From: Clostridia bacterium
Lineage (GTDB): Bacteria; Bacillota; Clostridia; Christensenellales; UBA1242
DNA length: 64,000 nucleotides
Direction: 5' to 3'
Assembly (NCBI GenBank): GCA_017452445.1
Contig: JAFTMH010000003.1
Location: 124,001-188,000, forward strand
Below, in pieces: positions 26,559 through 38,300 of this stretch (position 1 is the stretch's first letter; the number at the start of each line of letters is the position of its first letter). The notes below the pieces were generated by a model. The model was not told the origin of the DNA and did not search any database. It saw nothing but the letters and a program-made list of their open reading frames with translations. The position numbers and the translations under genes were made by a program.

Positions 26559-29258
26559 ATGGTTAGAGTTATTCCAAAAAAAGCAAAAGTTAAATCAGAA
26601 TTTATGAGAGGTTTTACAGGACTCGACTTGATCTTGGGTCTTATTTTTATTGCCGTGGCAGTAGTTTTGTTTTTGGCAAACTTCTCATTCCATGTGTGGC
26701 TTGGTGTTGCATGGTTGATTGTTGCAATCTCAATGTATTTGAAGCCAGCCGATGAAGATCGTTTCTATGTAACTTTGGTGCACTTGCTTAAATATTCGGT
26801 GCAAAAGAAAAAGTTTAACAAGGGTGATGGTGGCAAGAAAAAATCAACAGTTGGCGAAATGATTGCATATGAAGGTGTGTATCAAGACAAGTTTATCAAC
26901 TTTGGACCTTACTACGCACAAGTTATTGAAATCGAACCAATGTTCTTTACATTGTTGACAGAATATTATCAAGACAATGTTATCAATGCTTTTGCCAACG
27001 CATTCAGAAGATTGACACCAGATCAAACTTGCTCACTTGTAAAAATCAGCAAGCCAATGATTTTGGATAGATACATTCATGGCGAAAACCAAAAGTATGA
27101 TGTGCTTTATGATATGCAATATGACGGACAAATTTCACAAGACGAAATTGATGCCCGTGCTCCGATCTTTGAAGAAAGAGTTACACTTTACGAATTTATG
27201 AACAGACAATCAAAAGTCTACAAAGATCACTTCTATATGGTCGTTTATGACAAGGATATGGAAATTTTGGACACAACCACTTCAGGTATGATCCAAGCGA
27301 TGGGCGCAGCGCTCAACCCAATCACAGCACACAAACTTGAAGGAAATGACTTGTATGTCTTTTTGAAGGCAAACCTTACAAAAGAATTTGACGAAAGAGA
27401 TTTGGAAGTTATGCCAATGTCAGAATATATGAAGTGGGCGACTCCAGAAAAAATCAAATTCAACATCGCAAGATATTTTATTGATGATCAACCTTATCGT
27501 TGCTTCAGTTTGACAGACTATCCTTTGCAAGTAGGAAATGCTTGGGGATCACCAGTGTTTCTTTTGGACAGAACTAGAGTTGTAATGAAGTTTACTCCAA
27601 TCGGAAGAATTGAATCTGAAAAACAAATCGACCGTGGTATCATGGAAATGGAAACAAAGTTGCAAAAAGCCGGAAAGAGTTCTACACAAATCGAACTTCA
27701 AACCCACTTGGCAACATTGAAAGATTTGCTTCAAAGTTTGAAAAATAGCAACGAACAACTTTACAATGTAAACACTTATGTTGTTGCAGAAGATGCAGCG
27801 AAGAAAGATGTTAGAGCGATGCTCAAGCAATCTGGTTTTAAATATTCCGAATTGTTTGCAAGACAAATTGACGGTTTTGTATCAGCCGGAGTTTCAAGAA
27901 GAGATGCAATGCTTAAAAATGCCAGAGGTATCCCAACAACAACTCTTGCGGCAACATTCCCATTTATTTCAAATGCTTTACAAGATCCAAACGGAATTTA
28001 TTTGGGCGACAACGAATATCCAGTGTTTGTTGACTTCTTCAAGAGAGACAGAAGCAGAGTTAACTCAAACATGATGGTTATTGGAAAGTCAGGTTCTGGA
28101 AAATCATATGCTACAAAAACTTTGTTGACAAATTTGTCAGCCGACAACTGTAAGATCTTTATTCTCGACCCTGAAAACGAATATAAAGATTTGACAATGA
28201 GCCTTGGTGGAAAGTTTATTGACGTAGGTTCTTCACTTCACGGTATTTTGAACCCATTCCACGTTATTTCATCTTTGGAAGCGTCTGAAGACGAAGAAAA
28301 GGAAGAGGAAGAAGAATTTGACGATTTTGGAAGACCTATCCAAAAGAAAAAACAACTCGACAAAAAGGTCGACGACTCATTTGCACAACACTTGCAGTTT
28401 TTGGAACAATTCTTTAGAGTTATCTTGGAAGGTATCAACACTGACGCTTTTGAAACACTCAACTCTTTGATCATTGATATGTACAAAGAAAAAGGCATTG
28501 GCGAAACTTCAAACTTGGCTAGATTGAAGCCAACTGATTATCCAACATTTGACGATTTGTATGCTTTGATTGTAAAGAGAATTAAAGAAGCTAAAGACGA
28601 ATTTTCTTTGAGAAGTTTGATGACTGTTGAAACTTACATCAAAAAGTTTGCTACTGGTGGAAGAAACAGTGCGTTGTGGAACGGACCAACTTCTATTGAA
28701 ACAAACGAAAACTTCGTTACTTTCAACTTCCAATCATTGGTTGCTGGAAACAACGGACAAATCACAAACGCTCAGATGCTTTTGGTATTTAGATACCTCA
28801 ACAACGAAGTTATCAACAACAAAGACTTCAACAAAAAATATCGCAAAAACAGAAAAATTATTGTTGCCGTTGACGAAGCTCACATCTTTATTAACCCTAA
28901 ATATCCTGTAGCTTTGGACTTTATGGCGCAGATGGCTAAGCGTATTAGAAAATACGGTGGTATGTTGCTTATCATTACACAAAACATTGCCGACTTTGTT
29001 GGTACTGAAGAAATTAGAAGACAATCAACTGCCGTTATCAACGCTTGTCAATATTCTATGATCTTCTCACTTGCTCCGGCAGATATTTCCGACCTTGTGT
29101 CGTTGTATGAAAAATCTGGTGGTATCAACGAAGAAGAACAAAACACAATCGTTACTGCCGGCGTTGGACAATGCTTCTTGATCACAAGTGCAACAGCCAG
29201 AACGACAGTTCAAGTTATCGCTCAACCTTATGTAAGAAAACTCTTTGAAGGTAGATAA
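26559..29258 (+). CDS. VirB4/TraC-type secretion ATPase with N-terminal membrane segments
   Basis: 899-residue ATPase of the VirB4/TraC/TrbE class that powers type IV secretion and conjugation machines. Two hydrophobic segments at residues about 22-60 resemble a fused VirB3/PrgI-like part. A middle domain matches the VirB4 N-terminal region (RYFIDDQPYRCFSLTDYPLQVGNAW). Walker A is GKSGSGKS at 509-516 and Walker B is KIIVAVDEAH with Asp772-Glu773; ITQNIADF and the C-terminal VGQCFLI complete the RecA-type core. An acidic insert (SEDEEKEEEEEFDDFGRP, about 570-590) interrupts the ATPase domain. AGAGGG lies 8 bases upstream of the ATG. No relaxase, VirB6, VirD4 or transposition gene is in the window. 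The next gene, a giant lipoprotein, starts 42 bases downstream with no terminator between. Confidence 0.92.
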   Translation: MVRVIPKKAKVKSEFMRGFTGLDLILGLIFIAVAVVLFLANFSFHVWLGVAWLIVAISMYLKPADEDRFYVTLVHLLKYSVQKKKFNKGDGGKKKSTVGEMIAYEGVYQDKFINFGPYYAQVIEIEPMFFTLLTEYYQDNVINAFANAFRRLTPDQTCSLVKISKPMILDRYIHGENQKYDVLYDMQYDGQISQDEIDARAPIFEERVTLYEFMNRQSKVYKDHFYMVVYDKDMEILDTTTSGMIQAMGAALNPITAHKLEGNDLYVFLKANLTKEFDERDLEVMPMSEYMKWATPEKIKFNIARYFIDDQPYRCFSLTDYPLQVGNAWGSPVFLLDRTRVVMKFTPIGRIESEKQIDRGIMEMETKLQKAGKSSTQIELQTHLATLKDLLQSLKNSNEQLYNVNTYVVAEDAAKKDVRAMLKQSGFKYSELFARQIDGFVSAGVSRRDAMLKNARGIPTTTLAATFPFISNALQDPNGIYLGDNEYPVFVDFFKRDRSRVNSNMMVIGKSGSGKSYATKTLLTNLSADNCKIFILDPENEYKDLTMSLGGKFIDVGSSLHGILNPFHVISSLEASEDEEKEEEEEFDDFGRPIQKKKQLDKKVDDSFAQHLQFLEQFFRVILEGINTDAFETLNSLIIDMYKEKGIGETSNLARLKPTDYPTFDDLYALIVKRIKEAKDEFSLRSLMTVETYIKKFATGGRNSALWNGPTSIETNENFVTFNFQSLVAGNNGQITNAQMLLVFRYLNNEVINNKDFNKKYRKNRKIIVAVDEAHIFINPKYPVALDFMAQMAKRIRKYGGMLLIITQNIADFVGTEEIRRQSTAVINACQYSMIFSLAPADISDLVSLYEKSGGINEEEQNTIVTAGVGQCFLITSATARTTVQVIAQPYVRKLFEGR

Positions 29259-29300
29259 TTTGATTTTATAAACTAAATACAAACTGATAAAAGGAAATCT

Positions 29301-32300
29301 ATGACAAAAACTTTAAGAAATATAATTATATCATTGTGTAGTGTATTTGCATTTTTGTTTGCAGGTTTCTTTTTCGTTGGTTGCGGAGTAGACTACAGCA
29401 AGATTCATATCACTGCCAATCGACAATCAGTAAATTTGGAAGTGGGAGACACTGAAGATATCATTTTTACAATTGAAGGATATCAAGACGGTTTTGATCA
29501 CAGCAATGTGAATATTGAAGAAGATTCAAACAGAGATTCTTCAATTTTTACTTACACAATCCACAAAATGGACAAAACTAGAATAAGGGTTGCTGTCACA
29601 GCAACAAATGGTGGGGAAGGCACTCTTACATTTTCGACATTTGATGGTTTGAAGACTTGCACGGTGTCAATTTTTGTAGAGCAATATGCAAAATCTATGA
29701 AGGCAAAAGATGACATCAACTATGTTTCAAACGATACAATGTTTCAACCTACTTCTGCGTTGGTTGATTTTGATAGCGACTTTGTAACATATGACAAGTT
29801 GAATTATTATTATTTCACACCAAATGCAGATTTGGATGCAACATTCTATCTTGATTCGATTGACCTTGAATCAGACAAAGCGATCTTTAAAAACGGAACA
29901 GGTTCTATCATTGATGGAAGCATTGTTGCTTTTGATAAAATGAAACTTGTTGCCGATGAAGATACGGGCGAAAACGAACTTTTTGTAAGCGTGAATGGCT
30001 CTGAATTTGAAGAAGTTGACCTTGTGAGCAAGTTTAGTATGCTTACGGTTTACGAACGCTCTGTGGGCAATATTGCTTACGAAAAAATCGTTTACTGTTT
30101 GTCAGATGTTTATGTGTTGCCAAGTCTTAAAATTGATGTGACAGGTGGTTATGTTGACACTGTGACAGGAGATGTGGATTATCAACCACTTGAGGGAAAC
30201 ACAATTTCAATCGTGCCAAACAATGTAAACATGACTCAATTTGTTTTGAAGATTGAAACAAACATTAAATTGGAAGAAGAATCAGTCATCACTTACAAAC
30301 CTTTGCTTGAAAATGGTTTTGTAAATATCGAACCATTGGAAGTGCCTGATGAAGGTGAATTTGAAACATTCTATTGGCTGGTTTCTCAAAACTCACAAAC
30401 ACAAACAACAGATTATTTTGAAGTTGAAATCTATTATAATGTTGCCAAAGGAGTACAAGACGACAGTGTCAATGCATTGAGAAGATTTAGACTTGATGTA
30501 AAGATTGCACCAATCGAGGTGACAGTAAATGGAACTTCCGAACCAGAACCAATGGTGGTTTACAACAGCTACAAACTTGATGAATATGGCTGGAACGAAC
30601 TTTGGGTTGATGTTTTGTCAGGACTCAATTCGCCAGCAAATTATGATGGAATCTGGTTTGAATTTGATGAAACTTATTTGGAAATTATTACAAGCGACAG
30701 AGTTAATGTTGCAAATGGCAATGCAAAACTCTATTCTGATTTAAACAGACCATTTTTTGTTAGAGGTGTTGACAAAGCGCCAAAAACAGACAAAACAACA
30801 CTTGTTATTCACCTTGTAAGCGACATTATTCAAGATGCAGAAGAATTGACATTGGCAATTGACTTCTCTGTCGTTGAAGGGGCAAGTTATTTGAACATTG
30901 CTTATGCCTACACAGGTGATGACAACAGATATTTGAAAGTAGATTATGATGCAGAAGAAGTTGATTTCAATCAACAACTTTATGCAGAACATAGATTTCA
31001 AGGCATTTCTTACGAACATGACGGTGGCGAAGATGTTGTAGAAATCATTGCTGACAACGAAAATCCTTATGTTGAAGGTGTTGATGGATATTTCCTCAAC
31101 ATGAAAGTTGTGCCAAAGAAAGTTGGTAAAGGTGTTTACAAAATCTTCCTTGACAACGGTTTGTCAAGATATGTAAATTTTGAAGTTGTAAAAACTTTGA
31201 AAGCAGAAACAACAACTTTTGCTTTGGCTAGCGAAGGAAATGAATCTGTTTCAAACTATTATTATTCACGACATGAAGCAGAATTTGACAATGTTTTGAA
31301 TGTTGAAGTGTTGAACCCATCAACAAAAGATGAAATCACTTTCAATAATTATGCATTTATCAAAATTGCAGCAAACTTGTCAGGCGAAGGGGTGAAATAT
31401 ATCCCTGGAGATGTAAACATTGCAACAGTGGCAAAAGTAAATGATCTTTACAGAGTTGCAACTGTTAAAAATGGTGTGACTGACATTACATTTACTTTGA
31501 TTGGAAACACAGTAGATGACTTTAAGACTGTTAATGCCGAACTTACATATTATGCAAAAATCAGTTCTTATTCACTCGTTGATGAATACTATTTGAAAAA
31601 TGGCGAAGATTATGCATTAAACAACACCGTTTATTATGGTTCTGGCGTAAGCACAGAAGATAGTTCGGTGAAATTTGATGTTGTGGCAAACAACAGCCAA
31701 TCTACAAACTTCTATAAATACGAATTTGACAAAAAAGCAGTTCCAAACATGTATAACTCGTTTGACTCTGAATTGCCAGATGGAAGCATTGTTTACAATT
31801 ATACAACTGTAAACACAGATTATTATTCAGAATTGATTGAAGAAGAATATGATCAAAGATTTGTTTACTATTATGTGCAAAACAGCAAGGGTCAACCTTT
31901 TGACAAAACTGCGACATTGGTTGAAATCACAAAACAATGGATTCAAGATGGCACAACACACGAGGAAACTCGAAATGTTTATGTGACATTTGAAAGTGGA
32001 ATGATGTTTTATTCTGAAGATTTTATTTATGAAGAAAGAGATGAGGGTGGTTCGCTTATCGCATTGTATACAGTGGTCTTCTCAAACATCTATTATCTTG
32101 GTGGAAGCATTGGTGGTTTTGGTTATTTTGACCTTGACACTTTGACATATTTTGCAACAGATATGCGTTCGTATTCATTTGTGCTTAGCACAAACCTTAG
32201 ACAAAGAAATTCGACAAAGAGATATGACGCAAAGGTTGTGTCAACTCCATACAAGTCAATTGAAAGCATTTCACTTTCAACAGCAATTGACAAACTCAAC

Positions 32301-35300
32301 TTTACAAACGACAAATTGTCTTATACTTTGGGCGTTTATACATATCCAACAGATGCGACAAACAAGAGATTGAGAGTTGATTTTGAGTTGACAAACGGAA
32401 ACCCTTATACCGATATGGTTGAGATTGTTGTGGATTATTCAGAACAATCAAAGGGAACTTACACAATTTCTGTTTCTTGCGAAAACTTCTATAGAAACAA
32501 CATTGCAAACATTGTAAATATTGAAGAGTCTTTGACAGGAAGAATTTATGTTTACCCTGCAGAATGGGGCAGCAACTACACTTCTTTGACAAAGAAACCA
32601 TTGTGTATTGATGTGCATTATAGAAACGGATCAAGAAACAATCCATACTTGCTTGAAAAGCCAGAAGATATCTTGGCAATCAATGCAAATGAAACAACAT
32701 TGCAAAGTCATTACGAACTCAACACAGTGATTGATATGTCTGCGATTTCAGGTGCGACACCAATCGGTATCATTGAAAGAAGTGGCAACAAAGTTTTGGT
32801 TGGTTTTAGTGGGTCTCTCACTGGAACAACTGCACAAGCTTCAATCACAAACCTTTTTGTAAACAATTCAAACTTTGTGGAAACAGTTGATGGCATTCAA
32901 TATGCTGGTTTGTTTGCACAACTTAATGAAATTGTTTATGACGAAGTTACGGGAAATATTATCGAAATTGAAACACCTATGATTGAAAATGTTACAATCA
33001 CAGGAAAGGTAGATCTTGATCTTCAAAGAAGTGCCTATGTTGGTCTTGCAGTTGCAATCAACAAAGGTATTGTAAGAAATCTTGGCACAAGAATTGTTGC
33101 TTCTTCAAGCATTGAAACTGTGGCAAGCACAAATGTTTATTATGGCTCTGTTGCCGCAGTAAACTATGGACAAATTTTGCAAGACTTTACATTGTATGAA
33201 AGTGGCGCCAAATTTGCAGGACAAAACGCAAGAAATCTTGCTTACTTCAACGATTATTTGACAATTGATGCAGATTCGACAAACTTGTTTGCAGGTGGTG
33301 TTGTTGGTGCAACTGCAGGTCTTGTAGAACGCACAACATCAACCGAACTCAAACTTTATGGATATTCTGCATATTCAGCATACACACTTATCAAAGTGAC
33401 TGGCAAAACAGTTCAAAATGATTATTCAAACATTTATTTGGGTGGTGTTGCTGGGGCTGTGGCATACAACAACTACAGTAGAAGAACTCATCAAAAATCT
33501 ATGGTTGCTTATATCTACAACCAAGATTTGGCAGAAACAACAATGCCTATTATGGCAGAAGAAACAGTTGAAAGTGGCATCGCAATCAAGAGTATGCTTG
33601 TTGGTGGTGAAATTTCAACACAAGACATTGTTTCAAAAACAGCAACAGAAAAAGGTTATACAGATTATGTTGGTGGTGTGGTAGGATATGCCCACACTGC
33701 AAATGTTGACAGAATTGACATTTGGACAAACAACTCTCGTATCTTTGTAAGAGGATATGATTATGTCGGCACAATCTGTGGTTACGACTTTGTTGACGCA
33801 TCAGTTGATGACAGATACCGTGTAAATTTTGGTTCTGGAAACTATATCGAAGCTGTTGACGATGGCAGAAATACTCTTTATTCTGCAATGCTCATCAAAT
33901 TTAAGCAAGTTTCTTTTGATGCTGCAGGCGTTTATGGAATGGTTGGAAATGCCAGCGAAACAAGAAGAAGTTATGGTTCGGCATTTAGAGCAGTTTCTTA
34001 TTTGAAGAGAATTGTAAATCCATCAACAGCGTTGGGTTCTACAACAGACACTTCAACAACTCACTATTATGGAGACCTTGTTTCTCTCAAAAAAGTGGGC
34101 AATGTTTATGAAATCTTTAAAACAGTATGCTTCGAAACAAAAGAAGTTGGTCTTGGTGAAGATGCAGACAATCCTTACCTTATGACAAACGATGCTGTTG
34201 AAGGTGTGAGTGTTTACTTTATGTATTACTTTGGTGTTGACAACCGTGTAAGTGGTGCGACAACCGGAGTGGTGCAAGATGAGGTTGTGGCACTCAACAC
34301 AATTTCTCCAAATTCAGATTTTTATCCAATCCAAATCACAAGTCAAGATGTAAACATTTCGACTGCAGAAAAAGCAGGATTGTTGTCAGTTGACATTCAT
34401 GGAAACATTACAGCGCATGGCGTTGGTTTGGCAACTTTGACATTGACAAGCATTTTGAATAGGGTAGAATCTAAAACAGTTTATATTTATATTACAAATT
34501 ACTTCGACAAAGATGTTGCAGGTTCGGTATTCTACACAAGCAGAAATGCAAGTGGAATGAATGTTGTAAACGGAAGTCAAGTTGCAATTTATGGCAATTC
34601 AAACACAAACATTTATTTGGTGCCAACATACACACTTGATGACACTGCGACATATCTTGGCGAAAATGACAAATATTCAATCACCAAAGAAGGCGTTTTG
34701 TCATACAAAAATGTTGCATACAATTTGACAAGAAACTCTCAATTGTTTGCAGATTGTGATGAAAATGTAAAAACATTCTCATCAGTGCAAGTAAACAAGC
34801 AAACAATCATCTTCTACAAGAGTGCAGAAGCGATTGAAGGGGCTGTTGACTCTTATACACTTGTGCCTATGTTGCAAGTTTCTGTGACAATTGGCGAACA
34901 AGCATATTTGTTTGTTTACGAATTGTCTGCATCAGAAATTGATTTGTCTGTTGTCTACAAAGATACAGCATCTGCAATTAGACCAGACAGTGTTGAAATT
35001 TCAATCAAAACAAACGAACCTTACACTGATACGGTGACAGTTGATTCGACAAATGACGAAGAATATTTGTTCTACGAAATCTTCTATAGAGAAGGCGATG
35101 AAGATAGGCTTGTTCAATCAAGAATGCCAGAAAACATCAATGATTGTGATTCTGAAGCAGAGTGGCAAGCATTTGTAAATACGCTTTCTCTTACAGATGA
35201 TTTGTTTAATGTCACACTTGCAAGAAAAGCAGGAAAGATCAATGTTTTTGATTATTCTCTTAGAGTAAATTCTGCAAGTGATGCGTTTGTAAACAGATTT

Positions 35301-38300
35301 GAAACAGGAATTTTTGGAAAATATGTGATTTTCTTCTACGCAACAGAACTTTATGATGGTGTGTTTGCAACAGTCGAACTCAACCTTGATGAAGCAGGCG
35401 TAAACTATATCACAGCAGACAACTATTCAAACATCAACGATGTTTCAGTGGTTGATGACATTCTTGTCCCTGGACAAAATGGTTTGATTGAAGTGTTTGT
35501 TGACCCTGTTGAAGCAGTGTTCAACACATTTACAATCGAAAATATGGCACAAAACTCAAACAAAGAAGCGGCAAATGCGTTGTTTACATTTGTTTATGAA
35601 AAACAAGAAGCTGGCAGCGAATTGGAATTTATCAGAGTTGACACATTTGGAAGTCAAAAAGATGGCAAATTTAGTTTCACATATGACGAAATGATTTCAT
35701 TCTTGAACACAGTTTCAGTTTCTTATGTTGGCAAAGTTTACATTATGTACAACATGCCATCAAAGAATGTTTCAGATAGTGTGGCTGTTGGATTTAATGT
35801 TTCAGTAACATATGGAAACAGAGGCGAATTTGTTGAAACATATCCAGTTTATTTGACAACAAAACTTGGCAGTTATGCCGAACTTGTTTTTGACAACAAG
35901 CAAGATGCTGGTGGATATTATTATGTTGCCCGTGGTCTTTCTTATGATTTGACATTAAACTATTATGGTTACACAGCAGACCAAATTGAAATTCAAATTT
36001 TGGACGCAAACGGACAACCTTCTGATGCAAGTCAAATTGTTTCAATCAACAAAGTTGGATCAAAACATGTTTTGACTGTTACATCAGAAAACATTGTTTA
36101 TGATGGCGGCATCGGAAAAGAAATTATGATCAAGACAATCGGCGAAAAGATTGTCAATGGCGAAGCTGTAAGAAGTGAAGATTCTATCCGTTTGTATGTA
36201 ATGGAATATGTATTCAATTATGTTTACGAAGAAGGCGTTTATCACGACCTTGTAAGAGGAATGGTTGATGGAGTTATCTCAACGGCAATCGGAAATCCTT
36301 ATGAACTTCAACTTTCAATCAGAAGTTTCCTTGAATATGATAAATCAAATCCAATCGTAAGCAACGAAGTTGACACATTTGTTGGCGAAATGTCAAGCAA
36401 TGTCACATGGACAGTTTATATGAATGGTGAAGACACAGTTTTGTCAAGCGATTCTCAAATCAGAACTGATTATTATCAAATTGCTGGTTATACTGTGACT
36501 CCACTTAGGGTTTACAATTCAAAAACAAGTGATGTTTATTCATTCTCAATGGACTCTTATTACACAATGAGAAATGGTGTTTATACTTACAGCGCAACAA
36601 AAGATGGTGCTGAAAGAGTTTATACTGTTTTCGAATTTGATGTGCATGATCAAAGCACACAAGACAGTCCTATTCCAATTGAGGACTACAACGATTTGAT
36701 CGAAAAGATGGCAGATGGCGAGTGGTATATCTTGCTCAATGATATTGTTTTGCCAAGTATGGAATATGCGGCAATCAATGATGTAGAACAATTTGTTCCA
36801 CTTACAGCAAGAATCGCCGGACTTGATGGAAATGGTTATTCTTTGCAATTTGCGGGCACTTATGATTTTGGTGCAGCGACACAAATTGGTGTGTTTGCAA
36901 CAAATGAAAGTGGTGCAATCTTGCAAAATGTGACAGTCAGAATGACAAGTGACACCATTTTCAAAACTAGTGCAGGATCATTTGATGTAGGGTTGTTGAC
37001 TGCAAGCAATGAAGGCATCATCACAAACTGCGCAGTTGAGGCTTCAAACAACTCAACACTTTCAGTTGTATGTTCTGAAAAGGCATCTTCTGCTTATGTT
37101 GCTGGTTTGGTCGGAAAAAACAACGGCTATATCACAAACTCAAGAAGCAAAGTAAGCATTTTCAGCAATGTAAACTTGGCTGGTTTTGTTGGTGAAAATA
37201 GTGGAACAATCGCAAGTTCTTATTACATGGGCGCAAGCTTGCGAAATGAAACAACAACTACTGCCGAATATACTGCAGGATTTGCTGTAACAAACACAAA
37301 TTCAGGAAGAATTTTCACTTCTTATGTAAGTGGAACTCCAGAAGCAGGAATTCAATACTACAACAAAAGATCTGAAAACGAAATCAGATCAAGCAACAGC
37401 CTTGCAGGATTTATTTATTCAAATGAAGGCACTGTTGCAGACTGTTATTCAAACATTCAATTGAAGCAAAGCGGAACTTATGCATCAGGCTTTGTATTTG
37501 AAAACGGCGGAACTGTTGCAAGATGTTTCTCAACTTCTATTATGGAAAATGACCAAACTTCAAACTATGGTTTTGCAAGAACAAACTTTAAGGGCTCTAT
37601 TCAAGGAACGCTTGAAGACTGTTATTATTTGCAAGAAAGCGGCATCAACGAAAATATTGGCGAAATTGCTCTTGAAGATTCGGAAGGACTCAAACCTTTG
37701 TCTTCTGGTGAATTTGGCAACATGGAAAACTTTAAAAACTATGTTTATGTTGAAGGAAGAGATATCAATTCAGTTTGGTTCTTCAACGATAAGCCTACAG
37801 ACTATTCAAACTTCAATTCTGCAACATTCAACACTGGCAGATTGGAACTTGTTTCTGCAAACATCATTGCATATTCAAGAAGACAATTGGATCGCATTGA
37901 AACAATTGTTGATGACAAGGGTGCAACTTCTGCAAGATATGTTTACATCTATGCTCTTTCTAGTCAACCTTTGGGTTCGGTTTACAACCCAATCCTTATC
38001 AATGACTATAAGACAATGGAAACTTATATCTCAAGAGAAAACACAAGTGCAGGATTCAACTATTCTTATTATCGTTTGATTTCAGATGTAACTTACGAAG
38101 GTTACACAGAAAACAGTCAATTGTTTAAGACAAAGTTTGTTGGTTACCTTGAAGGAAACTTTATGAAGATTTCTGGTGTAACGCTTGTTGACAGCGAATC
38201 TGTAAACTATGCTGGACTTTTTGCAGAAGTAGGCAGATCAAGTTTGGCAGATTCTGTTGGAACTTTGATGAACTTTACTTACGAACCTTTGGGCGTTTCA

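Noticed and set aside
26559..29258. Conjugative element or integrated plasmid around the VirB4-like gene
   Set aside because: No relaxase, coupling protein, integrase, transposase, attachment repeat or direct-repeat boundary is visible in the window; neighbours are housekeeping genes.
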